Positions 1 to 5,351 of a stretch of DNA of 10,810 nt are shown here, one piece after another. Every line of letters begins with the position of its first letter. Position 1 is the stretch's first letter. Position numbers and translations under genes: made by a program. The notes under the pieces were generated by a model. The model did no database searches and was not told the origin of the DNA. It worked only from the letters and a program-made list of their open reading frames with translations. Source of the DNA: a bacterium UBP6_UBA1177. GTDB taxonomy: Bacteria > UBP6 > UBA1177. The DNA is taken from contig DBYV01000023.1 of the NCBI GenBank assembly GCA_002310995.1, positions 1-10,810 on the forward strand, in the 5' to 3' direction.

Positions 1-116
1 ACCGCAGGTTTTATCTCGTTTGCAAGAAACGAAAGGAATTCTGAATCAATAGGTTTTCCGTCTTTGGCAAGCATCGCTTCGCCGCTCACTTTGAGCAAAA
101 CTCTCTTATACAGCAT
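1..116 (-). CDS. pyrH: UMP kinase (uridylate kinase), N-terminal part; gene continues beyond the left edge
   Basis: Only the first 38 codons are inside the window. The reading begins MLYKRVLLKVSGEAM, which matches the start of bacterial PyrH (E. coli reads YKRILLKLSGEAL). The K-x-S-G-E segment (residues 9-13) is the phosphate-binding start of the amino-acid-kinase fold. PyrH is the cytoplasmic hexameric enzyme that phosphorylates UMP to UDP for pyrimidine nucleotide synthesis. The start ATG at 116 is preceded by GGAGGTGACA, a very strong ribosome binding site. The gene is divergent from the secreted protein at 243, with 126 bp between them. I saw no convincing promoter for this direction. The family assignment is firm for so short a fragment, but nothing can be said about the catalytic C-terminal half. 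Confidence 0.88.
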   Translation of the reverse strand, partial: MLYKRVLLKVSGEAMLAKDGKPIDSEFLSFLANEIKPA

Positions 117-181
117 TGTCACCTCCGTAAAAAAGTCGAAAAAGATTAGTCAAAGACCGTTTTTTTTCAAGTTATCTTTTT

Positions 182-210
182 TTGACAAAACAAGGATTAG
201 AATGTAGTAT
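182..210 (+). promoter_or_regulatory. Sigma-70-type promoter for the secreted protein at 243
   Basis: A perfect -35 box TTGACA (182-187) is followed after 17 nt by TAGTAT (205-210), which matches four of six bases of the -10 consensus. Transcription should begin near 217, giving a leader of about 25 nt. The leader contains AGGAG (232-236) six bases before the ATG at 243. Box quality, spacing and distance to the gene all agree; no experimental support. Confidence 0.7.
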
Positions 211-242
211 CCGCCGTTTTGTTGGTTTAACAGGAGACAACG

Positions 243-1475
243 ATGAAAAAATTACTTTTAATTCCATTGTTTTTAATTTGTTTCGTTTCTTTTTTAGCAG
301 CAGCTTCGTGGGAATGCACAGGTGACGGAGACTGTCCTGAAGGGACAACTTGCGACTCTTCCGCCGGCACATGTTTAATGACAAAAGGAAAAATTGCCGA
401 TTATGCAGCAATAACCCTTTCTTTAGGTGAAAACAATCCCAATTCACGCGGTTCAGGCAGAATTTTCGTTCAAAATCCATCAAACGATCTTGTTGTTGGA
501 CAGCTTGCCGTACAATCTTATGCCGGTGACGGTGAAGGCAAACTTTACTTTATTAAAGAACTCTCGACTGATCTTGCCGTATATCCAAGTTCAATAAAAT
601 TCGATAATTTCAAACTTGTCTATGATGCAAACGGAAACGGTATTGCAGATCCTTCTGAAAGAATCGTTGCAGAAGGTGTCGCAGAAGGTTTCGGCATAAA
701 GTTTGAACTTGACCAGAGATATTCAGCTTTCAAAATGAATACGGTCGAGAACTTACTTATCATCGGCTCCTTTTCCACCGATCAGGAAATCACCGATTCT
801 TCAAAATTCAATGCAACAGTTAAAAATAACTACATTGTCACAAAAACTTACAAAGGCGAATGCGATATCGCTAAAACCGATCCGATAGCATTCCCGTCGT
901 TTGCATTTGAACCGGGAAAAGGTTACTTCCTTTTTACTTCAGGCAAACACTTTCCGGCAGCTCCCACATGGAAAGATATAAACAAAGAGCAGGAAATCAT
1001 GCATCTCAAATTAAAAGCGCTTGACGGAGCAAACGAACTTTCGACTCTGAAAATAGAAATTTCAGGTTCAGCAGTTTCATTTGGAAACGGCGTCAAAAAA
1101 ATCTCTCTCTGCACAGATACCAACAATGACGGCAAATGCGATGCAATCATTTCTGAACTTTCCGATTTCGCAACTTCACAGCCTGCTGCTCTCTTTCAGA
1201 TTCCGACAGGAAAAGTGCAGCTTAATGAAGGAGAGGAAACTTTCCTCGTTGTAAAAGCAGATATGGATTTTTACAAAGATCAGAATGCTTCTTTCTATAT
1301 CAACGATACTGACGTAACATTAAAAACAAGGCAAAAAATAGCCGGAACACCGGTAAGAACCGACAACTTCAAATATTCCTGCAAAGAGGACGATCCCGAC
1401 TGCCGCCTCAAACCTGAAGAAAAACAGGAAGAAGAAGGCGAAGATTCCGGCTGCTCGATCCTTTTCGTTGATTAA
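243..1475 (+). CDS. Secreted protein with Cys-rich N-terminus and a duplicated Ca-loop-containing beta domain; function unknown
   Basis: 410 residues, not recognised as a named family. Residues 1-21 form a classical signal peptide (MKK, a hydrophobic core, then AAAS), so the product is exported. A small knot with four Cys (C25, C31, C37, C44) follows, of the DxDCPxGxxC kind common in deltaproteobacterial surface proteins. Two segments resemble each other, about 117-195 and 277-357. Each has an Asp/Asn/Gly calcium-loop-like motif (DANGNGIAD at 128-136; DTNNDGKCD at 292-300), then an acidic stretch, then a strand reading NLLIIGSF or TFLVVKAD. This suggests an internal duplication of a beta-sandwich domain; calcium binding is inference. 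The tail (380-410) is Glu/Asp/Lys-rich and ends GCSILFVD just before the stop. A Gly-Cys-Ser plus hydrophobic residues looks like the beginning of a C-terminal sorting signal that has been cut short. The stop lies only 6 bp before a dispersed repeat. The start is well supported by AGGAG six bases upstream and the promoter at 182. Confidence 0.82.
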   Translation: MKKLLLIPLFLICFVSFLAAASWECTGDGDCPEGTTCDSSAGTCLMTKGKIADYAAITLSLGENNPNSRGSGRIFVQNPSNDLVVGQLAVQSYAGDGEGKLYFIKELSTDLAVYPSSIKFDNFKLVYDANGNGIADPSERIVAEGVAEGFGIKFELDQRYSAFKMNTVENLLIIGSFSTDQEITDSSKFNATVKNNYIVTKTYKGECDIAKTDPIAFPSFAFEPGKGYFLFTSGKHFPAAPTWKDINKEQEIMHLKLKALDGANELSTLKIEISGSAVSFGNGVKKISLCTDTNNDGKCDAIISELSDFATSQPAALFQIPTGKVQLNEGEETFLVVKADMDFYKDQNASFYINDTDVTLKTRQKIAGTPVRTDNFKYSCKEDDPDCRLKPEEKQEEEGEDSGCSILFVD

Positions 1476-1481
1476 TCCAAA

Positions 1482-1579
1482 CCCTCAGGCTCTATGAGCC
1501 AGCTCCCCTGCCTCAGGGGCGCCTTGACGGGGCGCCTAGAATCTGTGAAATATCTGAGTTCTCTCCAGTGTGGCGAGGG
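1482..1579 (+). repeat. Dispersed palindromic repeat, copy A of an inverted pair flanking the CorC-type gene
   Basis: Bases 1482-1536 are an exact reverse complement of 3214-3268 (55 of 55). After a 27-bp spacer in both copies (about 16 of 27 positions alike), bases 1564-1579 exactly match the reverse complement of 3171-3186. The homologous unit is therefore about 98 bp. The 55-bp core consists of three small palindromes: GGCTC-TAT-GAGCC, CCCCTG-CCT-CAGGGG, and GGCGCC-N7-GGCGCC. The general form, CCCTCAG-palindrome-CAGCTCCCCT...AGGGG, resembles intergenic repeats seen in many bacterial genomes (from memory, not searched). It starts 6 bp after the stop of the secreted-protein gene and may stabilise or end that transcript, but there is no T-run. 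Confidence 0.85.
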
Positions 1580-1590
1580 AAACATTTGTC

Positions 1591-1666
1591 GGAGCGCAGG
1601 CGGCTTGTCTGCATCAAAGCGTAGAGGCGTCATATTATGGCGTCTTTACCGCAAAACCGCCGCTCC
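1591..1666 (+). other. Nested hairpin element, possibly a structured RNA or palindromic repeat
   Basis: An inner hairpin pairs 1621-1633 with 1637-1649 over 13 consecutive pairs and a 3-nt loop. Three of these pairs are G-U when read as plus-strand RNA. An outer stem pairs GGAGCG (1591-1596) with CGCTCC (1661-1666) and continues, after a 3-nt bulge, as GCGG (1600-1603) with CCGC (1657-1660). The G-U pairs would become A-C mismatches on the minus strand, so the structure favours a plus-strand transcript, perhaps the 3' end of the upstream message. I do not recognise a known RNA family. A plain palindromic repeat is the main alternative. Confidence 0.5.
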
Positions 1667-1671
1667 TTAAA

Positions 1672-1702
1672 CACCCTAAATTCCTTAGGCACCCTAAATT
1701 CC
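1672..1702 (+). repeat. Short tandem direct repeat, CACCCTAAATTCC twice
   Basis: The 13-mer CACCCTAAATTCC occurs at 1672-1684 and 1690-1702, with starts 18 bp apart. It lies between the nested hairpin and the terminator of the CorC-type gene. No protein-binding site is recognised in it. Confidence 0.6.
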
Positions 1703-1717
1703 CTACCGATGCGGCGG

Positions 1718-1745
1718 AAAAAATAAGACGTTTCAGGAAACGTCT
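1718..1745 (-). terminator. Intrinsic terminator of the CorC-type gene
   Basis: Read on the minus strand, AGACGTTT-CCTG-AAACGTCT (8-bp perfect stem, 4-nt loop) is followed by TATTTTTT. It lies 18 bp after the stop codon of the gene at 1763-3070. On the plus strand there is no T-run after the stem, so it is one-directional. Its 5' flank reads GTAGAGACG, like the half-site of the inner hairpin at 1621-1649, so the terminator may derive from the same palindromic repeat family. Confidence 0.78.
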
Positions 1746-1762
1746 CTACAATTTCGTTGGAT

Positions 1763-3070
1763 TTATGATTTTTCAGGTTCAACCGGTTCGGTTGCAGTAT
1801 CGAGTATTTTGATTTCGACTTTCAGAATGTTCTTTTCGTTGCTTTCTACTACTTTGAATTCGTAATTTTCATAGTTGAGAACAAATCCGGTCTGAGGAAC
1901 TTCGCCTACTTCACTAACAATAAAACCGCCGAGACTGTTGTATTCGCCGTCATCAGGAATTTTGATGTCTAGCTCTTCTTCAAGATCGCTTATTGAAATA
2001 TGCGCATCGACCAGAATGATATTTTCTTCAATCTTTTCGAACTGTTTCTCATCTTTGTCGTTTTCGTCGCGGATTTCGCCTACAAGTTCTTCAAGAACGT
2101 CTTCAAGAGTGATTATACCTGAAGTTCCGCCGAATTCGTCGACAACTATGCCGAGATGGTTTCCTTCCGCCCTCATTTTCTTCAAAGTCTCGTTGATTTT
2201 CTGGGTTTCAGGAACATAGAAAACACCTTTCCTCGCAACAGAAAGAATATTGTCGTCAAGCACCGATTTATCTTTTGTGATGAGCATCGCAAGGTCTTTG
2301 ACATAGAGAATTCCCTTGATGTTGTCGACAGAATCCTCATAAACAGGAATTCTGCTGTGCCCCCACTCTTCTATTTTTTCCATAGCTTCGGCTATCGTCG
2401 TGCTGACTTCGAGGAAGTTTGAATCGGTTCTCGGTGTCATTATCTCCTTGACCAAAGTATCTTTGAACTCGATTACGCTTGTCAGAAGCTCGCCCTGCTC
2501 TTCCTGCTCGAAAACACCTTCGTCGCTTCCTTTCTGGATCATATATTCGATCTCATTCTGCGTCATTTCGGAGTATTCGCTTTCTCCGCCCATGAACCTG
2601 ACGACCCAGCTTGCGAATTTCGAGAGAACGAACGCGAACGGAAGCAGAATCCAGCTGAAAATCCTGAAAAGAAGAAGAGCCGGGAAAAGCCAGCGCTCAG
2701 GCATAAGTTTCGCGAAAGTTTTCGGAGTGACTTCGCCGAAAATGAGAACGAAAAGCGTCATTGCCGCAACCGCAACAGCATCAGCCACAGCCTGTCCGTG
2801 ACTTGCAAGGGCGAATGATGCGATTTTTCCCGCAAGAACGGCTCCTAAAATGTTCACGATGTTGTTTCCGACGAGCAGCGCCGAAAGAATAAGGCTTGGA
2901 TTCTCTTTCCATTTTTTAAGAACAGGCGCAACAAAAGGATACTTATCTTTCATTATCTCCGATTTGACTTCCGAAAGTGCTGTCAAGGCTGTTTCCGTGC
3001 CGCTGAAATAGGCACTCATGATAATGCAGATAATAACTCCCACTACTTGAAATGTAGGGAACGCGTCCAA
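1763..3070 (-). CDS. CorC/HlyC-type (CNNM) membrane protein with paired CBS domains
   Basis: 435 residues with the standard family order. A DUF21/CNNM membrane domain (about 8-190) has four hydrophobic segments near 8-28, 62-85, 95-115 and 128-150, and the conserved SGTETALTALS, LLVGNN and FGEVTPKT motifs. Two CBS domains follow (about 205-268 and 275-332), with MTPRTD, GILYVKDL and VDEFGGTSGIITLEDVLEELVG. A C-terminal CorC/HlyC domain (about 345-424) includes LGGFIVSEVGEVP. Family members are inner-membrane proteins linked to Mg2+ or Co2+ transport or resistance; the older 'hemolysin' name is misleading. The start is TTG at 3070, chosen because GGAGG sits five bases upstream; the first ATG is residue 18, inside the first membrane segment. 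The gene is monocistronic, with its own promoter (3124-3152) and terminator (1718-1745). It is flanked by inverted copies of a 98-bp repeat. Family is certain; substrate is not. Confidence 0.93.
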   Translation of the reverse strand: MDAFPTFQVVGVIICIIMSAYFSGTETALTALSEVKSEIMKDKYPFVAPVLKKWKENPSLILSALLVGNNIVNILGAVLAGKIASFALASHGQAVADAVAVAAMTLFVLIFGEVTPKTFAKLMPERWLFPALLLFRIFSWILLPFAFVLSKFASWVVRFMGGESEYSEMTQNEIEYMIQKGSDEGVFEQEEQGELLTSVIEFKDTLVKEIMTPRTDSNFLEVSTTIAEAMEKIEEWGHSRIPVYEDSVDNIKGILYVKDLAMLITKDKSVLDDNILSVARKGVFYVPETQKINETLKKMRAEGNHLGIVVDEFGGTSGIITLEDVLEELVGEIRDENDKDEKQFEKIEENIILVDAHISISDLEEELDIKIPDDGEYNSLGGFIVSEVGEVPQTGFVLNYENYEFKVVESNEKNILKVEIKILDTATEPVEPEKS

Positions 3071-3123
3071 ATCGACCTCCGTGCAAAGTTTCTAATAGCC
3101 CGCTATTAAAAAAATAGCCGGAT

Positions 3124-3152
3124 ATTCTTACAATTAAATAACATATTGTCAA
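3124..3152 (-). promoter_or_regulatory. Sigma-70-type promoter for the CorC-type gene
   Basis: On the minus strand TTGACA (3152-3147) is followed after 17 nt by AAGAAT (3129-3124, four of six matches). The leader carries a perfect hairpin TAATAGC-CC-GCTATTA (3093-3108) before the GGAGG. The -35 box lies 18 bp inside the end of repeat copy B, so the promoter is not part of the repeat. Spacing and box quality are good. Confidence 0.65.
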
Positions 3153-3170
3153 ATTTGTATCTGATTTCAG

Positions 3171-3268
3171 CCCTCGCCACACTGGAAAGGGATTGGATAT
3201 TCAACTGCTTCTCGGCGCCCCGTCAAGGCGCCCCTGAGGCAGGGGAGCTGGCTCATAGAGCCTGAGGG
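3171..3268 (-). repeat. Dispersed palindromic repeat, copy B of the inverted pair
   Basis: Reverse complement of copy A at 1482-1579, with an exact 55-bp core at 3214-3268 and an exact 16-bp end at 3171-3186. The spacer between them has the same length (27 bp) but has diverged. It fills most of the gap between the NFACT gene and the CorC-type promoter. The core palindromes may act as the 3' end of the long operon transcript, because no T-run terminator was found after the NFACT gene. Confidence 0.85.
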
Positions 3269-3271
3269 GTT

Positions 3272-3297
3272 GGGAGCTGCCGCAAGCGCCTGAGGGG
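3272..3297 (-). repeat. Extra unit of the palindromic repeat, next to copy B
   Basis: The pattern GGGAGCTG-N10-CTGAGGGG (plus strand, 3272-3297) repeats the outer half of the core at 3243-3269, which is GGGAGCTG-N11-CTGAGGGG. The centres differ (CCGCAAGCGC against GCTCATAGAGC) but both can fold back. Constant arms with a changing centre suggest a modular repeat. Copy A lacks this second unit. It ends 16 bp from the NFACT stop codon. Confidence 0.7.
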
Positions 3298-3313
3298 TCC
3301 GGGTGAGGTCCGA

Positions 3314-4600
3314 TCACACTTTCACGAGCCCTTCCGGCATTGAGGCGTCTTTCATGTAGATGACTTTCGCGTTTTTGAAGTTGACGAGTCCTGCGGCCAT
3401 TCCTTTGTGTTTGGTCACGTTTTTCCGCGCTGTATACCACACTTCACCGCATCTACCCTTCTTCGCCTTGCTGTAAAGAATAGCGAGCGCGCAGGCAGTC
3501 AGAATATCCTGCTGTTTGGGTTCTTCGCCCTTCTTCATCCGCATGATGACGTGGCTTCCGTGATAGTCTTTCGCGTGGAACCATAAGTCGTGCGGAAGAG
3601 CGACTTTGAAAGTGAGTTCGTCATTGTCCTTTTCCTCTTTTCCGACCAAGAAAACCCGCCCGTTTTTTGCGTGGAACTCGTGATAAGGGACATGGATGTT
3701 CTGCTTTTTCGGCTGTTTCAGAACGCTTTTCGGCTCTGCCGGAAGCTCGTCTGAAAGAGCGAATCTTTCAAGTTCTTCCGACAAAGTTTCGAGCCTTTTT
3801 CCCGAATTTTCGATGCCGTTTTTAGCCTTTTTTATGTTCTGGAAAAAGCGTTCCATGTTCTGAAGAAGTGTTTTCGCCGGATCGAGAGTTACCTCTTTTT
3901 CTTTGTTTTCGTAATCATCAAGAATTACTGAATTTTTGTGCTCAGACGGATCGAATTTCCACAGATTCGCCTTGAGAAGCGCCGCGAAATCAGTGAATTT
4001 CGCAAGATTTTCCTCATGCTTTCTTATATCTTCCTTCACGGTATTTATCGCGGAAAGGATCTTGTTCCTTTTTTCTTCAAGTTTTTTTCTTTTTTCCTCT
4101 TCCCGCTCTTTGTCCGATTTTTCAACGAACCACGATTCCCAGAAAAGCGGATCAACAAATGTCAGAGGAAAATCTCTCATCGGTTTTTCAAGTAAATTCA
4201 GACCGTTATCTTTCTTGTCACGCCAGATTTCCTTTCCAGTTTTATCCTGAATCACTACTGATTTTCCGGCAAAAAGAGGAATTATTAAATCAAGATTCTC
4301 CGTTTCGACTTTTACAACTTTTCCGTATTCCTTCATTACGGAAAATACTGCTATTTTGCCGAAAAAATTGCTTCTGAGCCCTTCTTCAAGCCTCGAAAGC
4401 GGCTCTTTCGGGAAAGCGCCGAGGTTTTTTACCGGAATTATGATTTTATCCTTCAAGTGAAAGAAAAAACCTGAAATTTCAGGCGATCCGTAAAGTTTGA
4501 CCAGCGTTCCGCCGCGAGATTTATAAACAGCCGTGACAAGAGAGTTACTTGCAAATTTATCAAGAAACTCAACAACTTGGATCGTGTCTGAAAGATACAT
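3314..4600 (-). CDS. Reduced NFACT/RqcH-like protein with C-terminal NFACT-R domain
   Basis: 428 residues from ATG 4600; a TTG at 4642 would add 14. The C-terminal third (about 302-418) is a clear NFACT-R (DUF814) domain, with PHDLWFHAKDYHGSHVIMR (336-354) followed by an Ala-rich helix and YSKAKK. The middle (about 159-200 and 244-280) is Lys/Glu-rich and likely coiled coil. The N-terminal 155 residues fit a divergent NFACT-N domain (strand pattern around KVVKVETENLDLIIPLFAGKSVV). RqcH proteins bind obstructed 50S subunits and recruit tRNA-Ala to add alanine tails to stalled peptides. They are usually about 550-580 residues with a helix-hairpin-helix region. Here about 130 residues are missing, and the Asp-Arg pair of NFACT-N that RqcH needs for tailing appears as Gly-Lys (residues 93-94). 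A different ribosome- or RNA-linked role is therefore possible. It is the last gene of the operon and starts 4 nt after the GlmU-type stop, probably by translational coupling, since no good ribosome binding site is visible. Confidence 0.83.
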   Translation of the reverse strand: MYLSDTIQVVEFLDKFASNSLVTAVYKSRGGTLVKLYGSPEISGFFFHLKDKIIIPVKNLGAFPKEPLSRLEEGLRSNFFGKIAVFSVMKEYGKVVKVETENLDLIIPLFAGKSVVIQDKTGKEIWRDKKDNGLNLLEKPMRDFPLTFVDPLFWESWFVEKSDKEREEEKRKKLEEKRNKILSAINTVKEDIRKHEENLAKFTDFAALLKANLWKFDPSEHKNSVILDDYENKEKEVTLDPAKTLLQNMERFFQNIKKAKNGIENSGKRLETLSEELERFALSDELPAEPKSVLKQPKKQNIHVPYHEFHAKNGRVFLVGKEEKDNDELTFKVALPHDLWFHAKDYHGSHVIMRMKKGEEPKQQDILTACALAILYSKAKKGRCGEVWYTARKNVTKHKGMAAGLVNFKNAKVIYMKDASMPEGLVKV

Positions 4601-4604
4601 GGCT

Positions 4605-5342
4605 TTATATGCGGCCGGCAAGAACTTTTTCTGCTGAAGCAAGCTCTTCCTTGTTGTTTATGCCTGCAAGAGAAGTATAATCTTTTTCTACGTAAGCAGT
4701 GACTTTTTTGTGCATATTTACAGCAATTTTTACAATGTCGGTAAGGTAGTATTCGCGTTTCGCGTTGTTGTCTTTGAGTTTGTATATAGCCTCGATAAGA
4801 AAAGGCTTTTTTACTAAATAAATTCCGACATTTATCTCTTTCAATTTCAGTTGCCGCTCATCGGCGTCAAAAAATTCGACTATTCCTGCAACATCGCCGT
4901 TTTCTTTACGCTCTATCCTTCCGTACTGACCTGCATCATCAAGAATTGTACTTACTAAAAGCAAATCGGAACCGCTTTCTTCAAAAAATTTGACCGCTCT
5001 CTCAAAAGTTTCTGTTTTTACAAGCGGAATATCGCCGTTGCAGATAAGAACGGCGTCAATATTTCCCGAAACATTCGGTATAGCCGCTCTGACAGCACCG
5101 CCGGTACCGTTCTGAACTGCCTGAAACGAAAATTTCACATCGGGAAAGTTTTTGGAGATGTAGTCTTCAACAATGTTTCGTCCGTGTCCGGTAACGACGT
5201 TAAGCACATTGCAGACCGGTTTCAGTGCCTCAATAATCCATGCAATCATCGGTTTACCCGCAACATTGTGCATAACTTTCGGAAGGTCTGATTTCATTCT
5301 TGTTCCCTTGCCTGCCGCAAGGATAATAGCTTCAATGTTCAT
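4605..5342 (-). CDS. glmU: GlmU-type UDP-N-acetylglucosamine pyrophosphorylase domain, without the acetyltransferase half
   Basis: 245 residues that align with the N-terminal half of GlmU. This half makes UDP-GlcNAc and pyrophosphate from UTP and GlcNAc-1-phosphate for peptidoglycan and LPS. The diagnostic residues are present: LAAGKGTRM (8-16), K22, Q77-NGTGGA, the metal ligand D104 in NGDIPL, YGRI (140-143), IVE (154-156), N171 in EINVGI and N229 in GINN. The protein ends at AGRI, where full GlmU (about 456 residues) would continue into its left-handed beta-helix acetyltransferase. A separate enzyme must therefore supply GlcNAc-1-P, or the substrate is another sugar phosphate. Start ATG 5342 has AGAGAGG upstream, and the gene follows the kinase gene by 9 nt. 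Nucleotidyltransferase function is near certain; GlcNAc specificity is likely but not proven. Confidence 0.87.
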   Translation of the reverse strand: MNIEAIILAAGKGTRMKSDLPKVMHNVAGKPMIAWIIEALKPVCNVLNVVTGHGRNIVEDYISKNFPDVKFSFQAVQNGTGGAVRAAIPNVSGNIDAVLICNGDIPLVKTETFERAVKFFEESGSDLLLVSTILDDAGQYGRIERKENGDVAGIVEFFDADERQLKLKEINVGIYLVKKPFLIEAIYKLKDNNAKREYYLTDIVKIAVNMHKKVTAYVEKDYTSLAGINNKEELASAEKVLAGRI

Positions 5343-5351
5343 GCCGCCTCT

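Noticed and set aside
117..181. Promoter for pyrH in the divergent gap
   Set aside because: TTGAAA/TAATCT- and TTGACT/TACGGA-like pairs exist on the minus strand, but the boxes are poor or overlap the ribosome binding site; not strong enough to list.
1570..1812. Open 80-codon plus-strand frame between the secreted protein and the CorC-type gene
   Set aside because: It begins at a GTG inside repeat copy A, runs through two hairpins and a direct repeat, and ends inside the opposite-strand CorC-type gene. It has no ribosome binding site and no recognisable domain.
3201..3440. 79-codon minus-strand frame across repeat copy B and the NFACT 3' end
   Set aside because: Half of it lies in repeat DNA and half is out of frame with a well-supported gene.
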